Assembly (NCBI GenBank): GCA_024364735.1
Contig: JAGFNQ010000870.1
Location: 110,711-174,710 of the forward strand
Direction: 5' to 3'
Origin: Boesenbergia rotunda
Lineage: Eukaryota; Streptophyta; Magnoliopsida; Zingiberales; Zingiberaceae
DNA: 64,000 nt
The position numbers and the translations under genes are program-made. Shown here in pieces: positions 35,395 through 46,860 of this stretch. The notes below the pieces were generated by a model that did no database searches, was not told the DNA's origin, and saw nothing but the letters and a program-made list of their open reading frames with translations. Within the stretch, counting starts at the first letter, position 1; every line of letters starts with the position of its first letter.

Positions 35395-35490
35395 ATCAGT
35401 CGACTGCTATATGCCAGTCGACTGGTCGGGCCACAGAATGTTTCTGTGCCCGATACCAGTCGACTGGTATTTTACCAGTTGACTGGTAGT
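35395..35490. repeat. CAGTCGACTG palindrome cluster in LTR I
   Basis: CCAGTCGACTGG occurs at about 35416 and 35458 with near copies at 35397 and 35474 (CAGTTGACTGG), around a short inverted repeat GGGCCACAGAA..TTCTGTGCCC. Repeated in the other LTR at 42285-42375. Confidence 0.85.
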
Positions 35491-37533
35491 TCTGAAATTT
35501 TAGTTTTCAGATTTCTAGAATGTATCAAACTTGAGCCACAATGTACCAAAATCATATCTAACAAACATAATGACATAAATAAAGTTCCACAACTATTCTA
35601 AGGCATTTATTACATGTTTTTGGAGGGTTTCTAGCATGTATAACAACTTAGAAATCATAAAAGCGACATGTAGAAGCATAAACATGAATGTGCCAAGTTG
35701 GTATCAACTTCTTATTGAAACTATTCATTATCCCTATCTAAAGGCATCCTTAGCTACTACATGTCATTCCATATGGTGTATTAATCTTAGAACAAGCATA
35801 TCTTAAGTATTTAGCATGTAGATCAAAAGTATCAAGTTCTTACTCCTAAAGCGTAAACATGGGTCTAAATTACCCTATCACAAGTAAATGACTCATGACA
35901 TTCAAGCATTCACAAAACCAATATTAAGTTAGGTAAGTAAACTACTTCAAGCATACTAGGCACCACGAATACAAGTCTAATTAAATTCATACATGGTTCA
36001 CATAATATATTGCGGAATAACTAAAGAAGCATAATAAAGACTATTTCTATGCTTTGCAAGTTCCGAAGACTTTTATTCCAACTCCACCATCACACACACT
36101 TTGCATCAAGCCCGCCGCCTCAGCTACTAGTGCTTTCCTTTACCTGCATCTGCAGTATAAGGAAATGCAAACTAATAAGCATAAAGCTTAGTAAGTACCA
36201 TCTAGCCTCACAAAACTATGAAAACTCGAATTATGCTTTTGGAAAACATGTTATGCACATACATGCTCATATCCATAAGAAATCATGCTAGGCTCATGCT
36301 AAAATACATATCATAGAATGTCATGGCATATAACTGAGACATGACACATACTGAACTAAAACTGAAAAGTAAGCTGTAGCATGACATACATATCTGAACT
36401 GAAACTGAAACTAACTAACATAAAACTAATTATTAAATTCCCCACATGCTAATATGAATTTCTGAAAACTAAATACATATAGTAGGTGAAAATAATAATC
36501 AACTGCTGTGGGCCCTGCAATGTACCAACTGTGCGCACATCCCTAATAAATCCGAGGTAGCAAATCCCGAATCCATTAGGGTTCTACTAGGTTATCTGAA
36601 CCTAGGGGCAACTAGGAGCCCATCCCATACTAGGTTATCTAAACCTAGAGGCAACTTGGAGCCTATCCCTGGACCGAAGTCCGGTACAATGCCAACTGAA
36701 AATAAAATAGTCTTTTATACTTTTCTTTCCTTTTCTGATTCTTGCTTTTACTAGGTTATCTAAACCTAGGGGCAACTAGGAGCCTATCCCGTTGGACCTT
36801 GGTCCCAATCATAAACTGGAGCAAGAATTTCTATTCTTTAATGCATTCTATAGCATTAACTGAACTGAACATTTTAACAAACACCTAATGTGTGTGCTTG
36901 TTCATAATTTATGATTTCTAATCGTAGAACATACATATAAGGAGATAAAGCATACGGAAAATCGACCGAAACTACTTATACTGCAGGTGAGGGGTACTTA
37001 CATCCTACGCTAGGTTTTCCTTACGAATAAAATCTGAAATTCCCGAGGGAACGTCGAATTTCGACGTTCTTCTTGCTCCTTGGCGTTCTCCTCGCGTCTA
37101 CGAGAATTCTCGTAGAGAATAGGGCCTCTTGAGACCTTCCCTTGGCTTCTCCTTTGTCTTGGGCGAGAGAGAGGGCGAGAGGAAGAAAAAAATCGCGAGA
37201 GGGAGAGAGGGAGTCGGCGGTGAGAGGATGTGAGGGAAAGAATGAATAAAAAAACCCTAAGTTTCCCTTTTATACTTATGGAAAAATTTAACTAATTCTA
37301 CCTTATCTATTGTTTCCGCTAATTTTTTTCAACAAAAGCAAACTATCCCACTTGGTCCGCCCCTCCTCCTCTCATAGCGTAGGTGAAGGTATCAATTCCC
37401 ACTTACGTGTTTTTTCCTTTTTATCCCTTTTTGCCATTTTCGTTTATGGAAAAATTCTATAAAAATATCCATAAATTCGGAATAAATTCTAAGATATTTC
37501 TAAAATTAGTTTCGAGAATTTTCGGGCGTTACA

Positions 37534-37548
37534 ATCCCCCATACCTTA
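37534..37548 (-). other. Polypurine tract of element I
   Basis: Minus strand ATAAGGTATGGGGGAT directly before the LTR start TGTAACGCCC. It lies about 20 bases beyond the end of the integrase frame. Confidence 0.7.
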
Positions 37549-37568
37549 TAAAAAGTTCGTCCTCGAAC

Positions 37569-38612
37569 TTAAAACAACTCTGGGTATTTCTGCCTCATGC
37601 TGTCCTCTGGTTCCCATGTTGCCTCTTCTACTCTGTGATTTTGCCATATGACTTTCACTAATGGTACCTCCTTGTTTCGCAATTTCTTAACTGCTCGGTC
37701 TATTATCTGAATGGACCGACTATCATAACTGAGATCTTCGCGAATTTGTACCGTCTGTGGCTCTATCACCTGGGTGGCATCTGGGATATGCTTCTTCAGC
37801 ATGGAAACATGAAATACATTATGGATAGCTGACATCTCCTGAGGTAGCTCTAACTCATAAGCCACTTTGCCAACTCTTCTAGTGATGGGGTATGGTCCTA
37901 CATATCTGGGACTTAGCTTGCCCTTCTTCCCAAAACGCATTACTCCCTTCATGGGAGCCACTCTGAGGAACACTGAATCCCCAACTTCAAACTCTAATGG
38001 TCTGCGCCGTGTATCAGCATAGCTCTTCTGGCGGCTTTGAGCTGTTTCTATTTTCTGGCGGATCTGCTGTATGGCTACGGTGGTGTCATCTATAAGATCT
38101 GTCTGTAGGCCTAACTCTTGCCTCTCACCACCCTCGTACCAACAGATAGGAGATCTACACCTCCGCCCATATAAAGCCTCATAGGGTGTCATGCCGATAG
38201 TGGCCTGATAACTATTGTTGTAGGCGAATTCTGCTAAGCACAGGTATCTGCACCAACTGCCCTTGAAATCTAGAGCACAAGCTCTGAGCATATCTTCTAG
38301 TACTTGATTAACTCTCTCTGTCTGACCATCTGTCTGAGGATGGAAAGCTGTGCTAAACTTCAGTTTGGTGCCTAGTGCTGTCTGTACGCACTCCCAGAAG
38401 TGCGAAGTGAACCTACTGTCCCTATCTGAAATGATAGTCCTAGGGACTCCATGTAGTCTGACGATCTCCTTGAGGTATAACTGAGCTAGCTGTTCCATGG
38501 AATAGGAGATCCTGATAGCTAGGAAGTGGGCAGACTTAGTCAATCTGTCAACTATTACCCAGATTGCATCATATCCATTCGTTGTTCTGGGTAGTCCCAC
38601 TATAAAATCCAT
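37569..38612 (-). pseudogene. pol: Element I integrase core and chromodomain-type C-terminus
   Basis: Open for 347 codons. The catalytic triad region shows DRLTKSAHF, ISDRDSRFTSHF and HPQTDGQTERVNQVLED; then GPYPITRRVGKVAYELELP, and the end VEEATWEPEDSMRQKYPELF, typical of Tekay/Del chromoviruses. It is the continuation of the frame ending at 38631; a TAG (38631-38633) in place of a conserved Trp codon separates the two. A chromodomain can steer insertion to heterochromatin. Confidence 0.9.
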
Positions 38613-38630
38613 GGAAATATCTTCCCATTT

Positions 38631-40079
38631 CTATTCTGGAATCTGGATAGGCTGCAGAACTCCTCCTGGTCTCTGATGTTCTGCCTTAACTCTTTGGCAT
38701 GTCAGACAGGTACTGACATATCTGGCGATGTCTCTCTTCATCCCAGGCCACCAAAAACGTCCCCTGAGGTCTTGGTACATTTTGGTGGAACCAGGATGCA
38801 TCGCATAAGGAGATCCATGTGCTTCCTCTAGGATCTTCCTTCGGAGCTCTTCCTGGTTCGGAACACATAAGCGGTCACCGCAGTACAGTGTCCCACTATC
38901 TGATAGGCGAAACTCCTCATTTTCTGATTCTGCTATCCCCTGCTTGATTTTCTGAAGGTCAGAATCTTGATCCTGTGCTGTCTGGATGTCTTCAAGCAGG
39001 GTTGACACTAATGTCAAAGTGGAGAGCTGCCCAACTAAAATTTCCAGTCCGAACTCTGATAACTCTTTCCGAAGGGGCTGTGACATCGTGGACAAAGCTA
39101 GTAGGGTGGCACTAGATTTTCTGCTAAGTGCATCTGCCACCTTATTAGCTTTACCTGGATGGTAGAGGATGTCAATGTCATAATCCTTGACTAGCTCAAG
39201 CCACCTGCGTTGTCTCATGTTCAGATCCTTCTGAGTAAAGAAATACTTTAGACTCTGATGATCTGTGAAAATCCTACACTGAGCTCCGTATAAGTAATGC
39301 CTCCAAATCTTGAGAGCGAACACTACTGCAGCTAGCTCAAGGTCATGGGTAGGGTAATTCTTCTCATAATCCTTGAGTTGTTTAGAGGCATAGGCAATAA
39401 CCTTGCCATTCTGCATCAGCACTGCTCCAAGTGCTAATTTAGACGCATCGCTACATATGCCAAAGCTGTCAGTGGTCTCTGGAAGAGTCAGGATGGGAGC
39501 ACTAGTCAATCTTCTCTTTAATTCTGTAAAACTGTTCTCGCAGTCCTCTGTCCACTGAAACTTTCTGTTCTTTCTGGTAAGAGCTGTCAGTGGGGAGGCT
39601 ATTCTGGAGAAATTCTCTACGAACTTCCTGTAGTAACCGGCTAGACCCAGAAAACTTCTGATCTCACTGGCATTCTTCGGTCTGATCCAGTTACTTACTA
39701 CTTCTATTTTGCTGGGGTCTACCATCACACCATCCTTGGAGATGATGTGACCCAGAAAAGACACCTGATCGAGCCAAAACTCACACTTGGAGAATTTCGT
39801 ATAGAGTTGGCTCCGTTGAAGAATCTCTAATACTATTTTCAGGTGTTCTGCGTATTCCTTCTGAGTCCTGGAATATATCAGAATGTCATCGATGAAGACA
39901 ATAACAAACTTATCTAAATATTCTCGGAACACTCTGTTCATAAGGTCCATAAAAGTTGCTAGAGCGTTCGTTACGCCAAAAGGCATAACTACAAACTCAT
40001 AGTGTCCGTATCTTGTTCTGAAAGCTGTCTTGGGGATGTCACCTTCTTTAACTTTCACCTGGTGATAACCCGATCTCAA
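38631..40079 (-). pseudogene. pol: Element I reverse transcriptase, RNase H and integrase zinc domain
   Basis: 482 codons open. RT palm with [12 protein letters not shown] and FIDDILIYS (catalytic Asp pair), thumb, RNase H ([52 protein letters not shown]), then the integrase HHCC site ([15 protein letters not shown]...CLTCQ). It starts at an internal Met: a 1-base deletion near 40083-40088 cuts it from the preceding RT frame. Confidence 0.92.
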
Positions 40080-40081
40080 GT

Positions 40082-40717
40082 CTATTTTGAGAACACTGCT
40101 GCTCCCTTTAGCTGATCGAACAAGTCATCAATTCTTGGCAAGGGATACTTGTTCTTGATGGTGACTTTATTCAACGCCCGGTAATCTATACACAAGCGCA
40201 TGGACCTGTCTTTCTTCTTCACGAACAATACGGGAGCTCCCCAAGGTGAATGACTAGGGCGTATGAAGCCCTTGTCGAGCAGCTCCTGTAGTTGCTCCTG
40301 AAGTTCTCTTAATTCTGCTGGAGCCATACGATATGGTGCTTTTGAAATAGGATTGTTACCTGGAATGAGATCTATCTCAAACTCTATCTCCCTGTCTGGC
40401 GCTAAGCCTGGTAACTCGTCAGGGAAGACTGCTGGGTAATCACATACCACTGGGACCTCTTCTAGCTTTTGGTCCTTCTCTTGTTCGATATTGACTACAT
40501 GTACTAGAAATCCGGTACATCCTGAATCTAGCAATTTCTGTGCTTTTAGAGCTGAGAGAAATTTCTTGGCCTTTCTCTTGGGTTCTCCGATGTATTCAAA
40601 CTGCTTTCCTTCTTCAGGTTGGAATATGACTTTCCTTTTACGACATTCTATGGAGGCACCGTACTTGATTAGGCAGTCCATTCTAAAAATGACATCATAA
40701 TCAGTCATATCTAGCAC
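40082..40717 (-). pseudogene. pol: Element I protease C-terminal end and RT N-terminal part
   Basis: [20 protein letters not shown] is the end of the gypsy protease; then the linker and RT fingers ([48 protein letters not shown]). Protease sequence also continues upstream to ~40850 in this frame (LSGQFLTTLPSGEIM...), with one TAG near 40730. The protease active site (DSGA-type) is absent, lost with the Gag zinc knuckle in a deletion near 40850-40900. Confidence 0.88.
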
Positions 40718-40724
40718 TATCAGA

Positions 40725-41740
40725 TCACCCTAAAGCTCTCTGCCCGCTATACTGATTGGCACTGCACGGAGCCAGTGCGTGGATGCCATAATCTCTCCTG
40801 AAGGTAGGGTGGTTAAGAACTGGCCACTGAGTACATCTGGAGGTATAGTTAACTTCTCTGCGAACGCCCTGGGGTTTCTGAGTTCCTGAACTGCCTTGGC
40901 CTTTACATTCTATCATGACTGACTTCTGCTGTTGCATGCTGTTCAGGTAGTGCTCGGTGATCAGAGCACTGCTAACTAGTTCTTCTAAGGTTTGCGGCCT
41001 ATGGACGCCGCTGGCCACATTTAATGCTATTTCTGGCCTTAGCATCTTGAGCATTGACCTGACTCGCTCTCGTTTAGTGCTGACCAGTTCAGGGCACAGG
41101 CGAGCCAGTCTGTTGAATCTCTTCACGGCTTCCTCTACTGATAGGTTACCTTGACGAAATTCAGTGAATTCATCATAATGCCGGTTAGTAACCCGCATAT
41201 GAAAGAATTCTTTGAAGAACTCAGCTTCGATGTTGGCCCACGTCATCTGATTTATGTCTCGCTTGGCCTTCACCCTTTCCCACCACATTCTAGCATCTCC
41301 TACTAGGCAGAAGGAGGCACACTTGACTTTCTCATGTTCTGGCCAGTCCAGAAGCTCCATGGTACTCTCCAAGGTTTTGAACTAGGCTTGTGCATCCCAT
41401 GGTTCACTAATGCCTGAAAAGTTCTCTAGTTTGAGTTTCTGCCACTGAACTAGATATGCTTCTCTTCTAGCCCCTACTGCTGGGGCTTCTGGTGCTATTG
41501 GTGGGATTGGTGCTCTAGGTGGAACCTCTGTCACTATTGGGGTTTCCACATTTGTCCTGGCGTAGCAGTAGGTGTGGTCTGCTGATTAGCCCTTAAAGTG
41601 GCTATCTCCTACTGCTGCTCAGCTATCTGTCTCTGGAGCTGAGCCACTATCTCCACGAGATTAGGTGGAGTCACTATGTCAGTTGCCTCCTATTGAGGCT
41701 TAGTAGCTGGTGCCCTTCTAGTTGGGCGTCCTCTAGTCAT
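40725..41740 (-). pseudogene. gag: Element I gag
   Basis: Begins MTRGRPTRRAPATKPQ at 41740-41738, with TAG stops at 41690-41692 and 41609-41611 and frame breaks before 41372. From 41372 the frame is open: LLDWPEHEKVKCASFCLVG, MWWERVKAKRDINQMTWANI and the chromovirus retrotransposon-Gag core (FFHMRVTNRHYDEFTEFRQG). The CCHC knuckle expected after ECKGQGSSGTQKPQG is missing; after ~40890 this frame reads protease DNA out of frame. Confidence 0.87.
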
Positions 41741-41998
41741 TATCTAAATAACAGAGGACATACAGTTCATATTCTAATTCTAAAAACATGCTATCAGATA
41801 TAAACTAAAGTATTAAACATGCTTCCGTTAACTGTAAACAAGAACTGACTAGGACACAGATAGCATGAATAACCTGAAAATACTATAAATCTGAAAGCAA
41901 GAAAATATGGTAATGTGAGAGATACTCTTACTTGGAAGCTGCAGGTCTGATGCTGATGTGTGTCGGGAGGAAAGATGGAACTTGCTCTGATACCACTC
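41741..41998 (-). mobile_element. Leader and primer-binding site of element I
   Basis: PBS minus TGGTATCAGAGC at 41984-41995, three bases from the LTR. The leader is AT-rich with no ORF. Confidence 0.85.
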
Positions 41999-44420
41999 TG
42001 TAACGACCCGCCTTCTGGTACTAAGCTGTAAGGCGGATCGCTACTAACTAACTGACTAATTAATGATTTCTAATAATGCTAAACCAACCGGGAGAATTTC
42101 GAAAATTCTTATTTTACTATTTACTGAACTAACAATTCATAAACATGTTGAAAATACTAACTAGCCCAAAATAAAGCAAAACTTTTATTTTATTATCTTG
42201 GCAGGATTCGATCCCCCAACCTCTGCGATGCATGGCTAAAGCACTAACCAGCTGCTCTACACCAGTTTTGTTTTACATAGTACCAGTCGACTGTTATATG
42301 CCAGTCGACTGGTCGGGCCACAGAATGTTTCTGTGCCCGATACCAGTCGACTGGTATTTTACCAGTTGACTGGTAGTTCTGAAATTTCAGTTTTCAGATT
42401 TCTAGAATGTATCAAACTTGAGCCACAATGTACCAAAATCATATCTAACAAACATAATGATATAAATAAAGTTCCACAACTATTCTAAGGCATTTATTAC
42501 ATGTTTTTGGAGGGTTTCTAGCATGTATAACAACTTAGAAATCATAAAAGCGACATGTAGAAGCATAAACATGAATGTGCCAAGTTGGTATCAACTTCTT
42601 ATTGAAACTATTCATTATCCCTATCTAAAGGCATCCTTAGCTACTACATGTCATTCCATATGGTGCATTAATCTTAGAACAAGCATATCTTAAGTATTTA
42701 GCATGTAGATCAAATGTATCAAGTTCTTACTCCTAAAGCGTAAACATGGGTCTAAATTACCCTATCACAAGTAAATGACTCATGACATTCAAGCATTCAC
42801 AAAACCAATATTAAGTTAGGTAAGTAAACTACTTCAAGCATACTAGGCACCACGAATACAAGTCTAATTAAATTCATATATGGTTCACATAATATATTGC
42901 GGAATAACTAAAGAAGCATAATAAAGACTATTTCTATGCTTTGCAAGTTCCGAAGACTTTTATTCCAACTCCACCATCACACACACTTTGCATCAAGCCC
43001 GCCGCCTCCGCTACTAGTGCTTTCCTTTACCTGTATCTGCAGTATAAGGAAATGCAAACTAATAAGCATAAAGCTTAGTAAGTACCATCTAGCCTCACAA
43101 AACTATGAAAACTCGAATTATGCTTTTAGAAAACATGTTATGCACATACATGCTCATATCCATAAGAAATCATGCTAGACTCATGCTAAAATACATATCA
43201 TAGAATGTCATGGCATATAACTGAGACATGACACATACTGAACTAAAACTGAAAAGTAAGCTGTAGCATGACATACATATCTGAACTGAAACTGAAACTA
43301 ACTAACATAAAACTAATTATTAAATTCCCCACATGCTAATATGAATTTCTGAAAACTAAATACATATAGTAGGTGAAAATAATAATCAACTGCTGTGGGC
43401 CCGGCAATGTACCAACTGTGCGCGCATCCCTAATAAATCCGAGGTAGCAAATCCCGAATCCATTAGGGTTCTACTAGGTTATCTGAACCTAGGGGCAACT
43501 AGGAGCCCATCCCATACTAGGTTATCTAAACCTAGAGGCAACTTGGAGCCTATCCCTGGACCGAAGTCCGGTACAATGCCAACTGAAAATAAAATAGTCT
43601 TTTATACTTTTCTTTCCTTTTCTGATTCTTGCTTTTACTAGGTTATCTAAACCTAGGGGCAACTAGGAGCCCATCCCGTTGGACCTTGGTCCCAATCATA
43701 AACTGGAGCAAGAATTTCTATTCTTTAATGCTTTCTATAGCATTAACTGAACTGAATATTTTAACAAACACCTAATGTGTGTGCTTGTTCATAATTTACG
43801 ATTTCTAATCGTAGAACATACATATAAGGAGATAAAGCATACGGAAAATCGACCGAAACTACTTATACTGCAGGTGAGGGGTACTTACATCCTGCGCTAG
43901 GTTTTCCTTACGAATAAAATCTGAAATTCCCGAGGGAACGTCGAATTTCGACGTTCTTCTTGCTCCTTGGTGTTCTCCTCGCGTCTACGAGAATTCTCGT
44001 AGAGAATAGGGCCTCTTGAGACCTTCCCTTGGCTTCTCCTTTGTCTTGGGCGAGAGAGAGGGCGAGAGGAAGAAAAAAATCGCGAGAGGGAGAGAGGGAG
44101 TCGGCGGTGAGAGGATGTGAGGGAAAGAATGAATAAAAAAACCCTAAGTTTCCCTTTTATACTTATGGAAAAATTTAACTAATTCTACCTTATCTATTGT
44201 TTCCGCTAATCTATTTCAACAAAAGCAAACTATCCCACTTGGTCCGCCCCTCCTCCTCTCATATCATAGGTGAAGGTATCAATTCCCACTTACGTGTTTT
44301 TTCCTTTTTATCCCTTTTTGCCATTTTCGTTTATGGAAAAATTCTATAAAAATATCCATAAATTCGGAATAAATTCTAAGATATTTCTAAAATTAGTTTC
44401 GAGAATTTTCGGGCGTTACA
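41999..44420 (-). mobile_element. 5' LTR of element I (2.4 kb)
   Basis: TGTAACGACC...GGGCGTTACA, nearly the same as 35111-37533. Holds its own tRNA-like module (42200-42265), palindromes (42285-42375) and the ACTAGGTTATC tandem (43470-43680). Near the U3 start a further weak tRNA-like B box, GGTATCAATTCCC, lies at about 44275 (antisense to the element). Confidence 0.93.
42200..42265 (-). repeat. tRNA-like module in LTR I (right copy)
   Basis: Same as 35313-35378 but with B box GGATCGAATCC. A-box-like GAGCAGCTGGTTAGTGC. Spacing between boxes is in the range of tRNA genes, acceptor stem absent. Confidence 0.5.
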
Positions 44421-44425
44421 CTTGT

Positions 44426-45197
44426 ACTGAACCAATTCAAGATATGAACTCAATCATATCAGTTTTAATTTCTCGTTTAGGGTCCTGTCTAACCCAATTA
44501 GCTACTTACTAACTGTTATAAACAGTAGTTTTCGCTAGAGTTAGTCAAGTTAAGTGTTCTGTTCAAGTTAGATTTTCTAAACTTGACACTTAACTTGATT
44601 ACTATGTAAATTGTATTAAGTGCCCCAATTACTGCAGATGCACTGACTTAAAGCATCTTGAATTAAGGCAAAGACCTAAGCATCTCAACCCATTCTAGGT
44701 TATCAATCAAAAGTACCCTAAGGTGCTTGTGAGATGTTGGCTGCTAAATCTATAGGTGCATGCAGTTCTAGGGTTAGGGCCTAGGCTATGTCCATTTGCG
44801 AAAAAGCCCTAGTTTTGAAGGGGGTAGTTTTTAGAATAAAGCTAAATCGAAAAATTTATTTTTAAAACTTTTCAAAATTAAGTAAAAGCTGATTTTGAAA
44901 GCATTTTAAAATAACTTTAAAGACTGATTTTGAAATGAGTTAAGTGGTAAGAAAATGAAAAGTTAGGTTGAACCTATTCTACTAAGCACAATCCTAACTG
45001 CCTATCAAATAATCAAGAAAGACAGAGTAGTCAACCAATTCATACAAGTCAAACAAGTCAAATAAGTTAGCTGGTCAACGGAGAGAACCAGCATAGTCAC
45101 ACAAGTCAAACAGCAGTCAACCTTACTGAGTAGGGCCAGTCAAAATAGTCACTGATACAATCTATGATGAGGGACCAGGATGATCAAAAGAGCTTGG
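44426..45197 (-). mobile_element. Element H: 3' untranslated region after the envelope-like ORF
   Basis: No gene. 44545-44557 and 44586-44598 are perfect 13-bp inverted arms (TCAAGTTAAGTGT and complement) with a second, inner stem. 44680-44760 resembles 6090-6240 in element B. Gypsy I separates this from the polypurine end at 34435-35105. Confidence 0.7.
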
Positions 45198-46431
45198 CTA
45201 CCAGGACTGAAACATCGCCATCATCTCCTGATACTGTGCGTCTCTGGTCTCCCTCTCAGCTCTAAGTGCACTCATATAGTTAGTGTAATAGCCCCTATTT
45301 GTCTCTATCTGCTCAGCATGGTTTGCCTCCACTTCCTCTCGGAGGCTCTAGACCTGTGTCTCCAGCCGTGTCACTCTCTCGTAGAGCGTCGGTGGAGGGG
45401 GCTTGTCTATGTGTGCTTGAGCCTCTGCTGCCAAATCGACGACATCGACTTCAACCTCCTCGTCTGAGTCGATCTGGGGGGCTGCTCTCTGACGTCTCCA
45501 GGACAAGACCCCGGTACCGGAAACCTCTATACCGGCTAAGGAGAAGTTTCTATATCTATCTCGTCGTAATCAGTCAAGGCGGCCATCTCTCCCTCGGTGA
45601 TGTTCCGACCGTGGTGATGTAAAATGGATGTGATAATGTGGCAGTAGGGAGTGCGTACCCGCCCTTGCGTGGTAACACTGGACGCATGTAGGATAGCGTG
45701 AAACATCTGAAGTCCTATGTCGATGTCTAGCTGATGAATCAAGGCATATAGGAGGAAGGTGTGGAATGGTCGCATAGTAGCGATGTCTCTAGTAGATAAG
45801 GGCAGAATACATCGGACTATAACTCTATATAGAGCGTAGTCCTGAACCTGTAGGTCGACAGACTGAAATCGTCTGGTCAGGGGTTGCCTAAAGAAGTAAG
45901 AGTGTAACGTATCTAAGGTAATGTGAGAGTAGGGAGCATCAAAGGGAGGCTCCCTAGGAGGGTAACAAGAGAAGGTGGACTGCGAGAATCGTAGTCCTAG
46001 AAATCGGTTGAGTAGTGTAGGTGTGATTGTTAAGGGGATTCCTTGGACAGTGGTGACGAACATGAGACATCCTGTCTAATTATGTTGTTGTAAAATTCTG
46101 CACATAAGGACGTGTTGATTGGATGGGTGTAGAATACGAGATTGTCAAGTTGGTAAAAGTTTATAACGTTTATTGCTAAGGGACAGGATTGGGTGAAAAA
46201 TTATCTATTCAAGTAGCTCGTCTTGATAGGTTTATAGGTCATACGAGCGAACTTATTACATAGTTCTAAATTTGGAAACCTATGATCAGGACTAGGTTGG
46301 GTACCGGGTTCTGCCTGGTTTGGTCGGCGTCTTCTAAGAGAAGGAATATGCATTTAAAGAAAGTATGAAGGAATTGCATTAAAGAAAATTAACTTAATTA
46401 AAAAATTATACCGGGCTGCTCGGGGAGGCAT
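45198..46431 (-). pseudogene. Element H second ORF (envelope-like / plant transposon-protein type), with a possible intron
   Basis: Start codon 46431-46429 (MPPRAAR). A 78-base stretch, 46411-46334, starts GT and ends TTCTCTTAG and would be an intron: the downstream frame (RRRPNQAEPGTQPSPDHRFP) then follows in phase. The protein region 46063-45536 is open (LTITPTLLNRFLGLRFSQ; VIVRCILPLSTRD; FHTFLLYALIHQLDIDIG) and looks like the plant transposon-protein domain found in accessory ORFs of Sirevirus and Athila elements. The C-terminus is a coiled coil (LYERVTRLETQV, LREEVEANHAEQIETN) ending at 45198. Damage: TAA 46201-46203, frameshifts near 46065 and 45540, TAG 45348-45350. Whether it is a true envelope homologue is open: I see no clear membrane segment. 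Confidence 0.7.
46334..46411 (-). other. Candidate intron in the second ORF of H
   Basis: 78 bases, AT-rich, GT at 46411-46410 and AG at 46335-46334, pyrimidine-rich before the acceptor (CTTCTCTTAG). A second AG three bases on (TTAGAAG) would keep the same phase. Reading through it gives an early stop; removing it keeps the frame open for ~43 codons. Confidence 0.5.
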
Positions 46432-46534
46432 TGTTGAAGATGAGAGCTGAGAGGGTTGCAAGATCTCTTGGAGGGTAGAGAGTTGAAGAAAAGTAGAAGT
46501 TTTAGTGTGAGGAGAAGAAGGGGGTATGGAGCCC

Positions 46535-46542
46535 CTTTTATA
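46535..46542 (-). promoter_or_regulatory. Internal LTR-like promoter of element H
   Basis: TATAAAAG on the minus strand, ~105 bases before the ATG of the second ORF. Upstream (46550-46770) lie GGGCGCC-type palindromes exactly as upstream of the LTR TATA boxes, and GGGGCTCC follows as in those LTRs. It appears to be a captured or duplicated LTR promoter. Confidence 0.6.
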
Positions 46543-46549
46543 GGGCAGT

Positions 46550-46860
46550 TTCGGGCGCCCTGTAGTGTGAGGGAGCCCTAGATGGCGTGGGCGCCCCGCT
46601 TGGCGAGAGCACCCTGGCCAGGGCTGTGGCTGCCTTTTGGCAGCTTTCTGTCGTTGAAGGACTATACGGGGTCGCCCGGGAGCACCCGGGCGCCCTGGTC
46701 AGCATGCAGTGGCAGAAAGCTGCATTTGACCAGCCTCGGGGCGCCCGCAAGGGTTTGGGCGCCCTAAACGACTGTTTTTGACCCTAAAAGACTGTGTTTG
46801 ACCAGATTTGACTTGCTTGACCAGGTTTGACCTGATTTGACTGTTTTAGCCATGGTTTGC
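46550..46860. repeat. GGGCGCC palindromes before the internal promoter of H, and TTTGACC repeats
   Basis: GGGCGCC(C) occurs at about 46554, 46598, 46690, 46739 and 46768. 46780-46850 repeats GACTGTTTTTGACC / TTTGACTTG / TTTGACCTG. No other parts of an LTR are clear. Confidence 0.75.

Larger units (their letters stand above)
35111..37533 (-). mobile_element. 3' LTR of element I (2.4 kb)
   Basis: TGTAACGACC...GGGCGTTACA. Contains CAGTCGACTG palindromes (35395-35490), a tRNA-like module (35313-35378), an imperfect tandem of ACTAGGTTATCTAAACCTAG units (about 36590-36800) and U3-like pyrimidine-rich text near 37050-37250. Open frames inside (for example 36049-36291 and 37383-37661) recur in the other LTR but look like chance. 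Confidence 0.93.
35111..44420 (-). mobile_element. Gypsy (Tekay/Del-type chromovirus) element I, full length
   Basis: Target duplication CTTGT at 35106-35110 and 44421-44425. LTRs 35111-37533 and 41999-44420 are almost identical (few substitutions, two short indels near the 3' end), so this is among the youngest insertions. Domain order Gag-protease-RT-RNase H-integrase-chromodomain end is Ty3/gypsy. Coding parts are broken by one deletion, frameshifts and stops. Confidence 0.95.

Noticed and set aside
36049..36291. 80-codon ORF present in both LTRs of I
   Set aside because: Conserved only because the LTRs are near-identical. It is antisense to the element, low-complexity and has no domain.
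46582..46781. Short GAPxxxRAP-type ORFs near the internal promoter of H (also 31220-31564, 33515-33769, 49919-50173)
   Set aside because: Translation of GGGCGCC palindromes gives GAP/RAP repeats in several frames; not genes.
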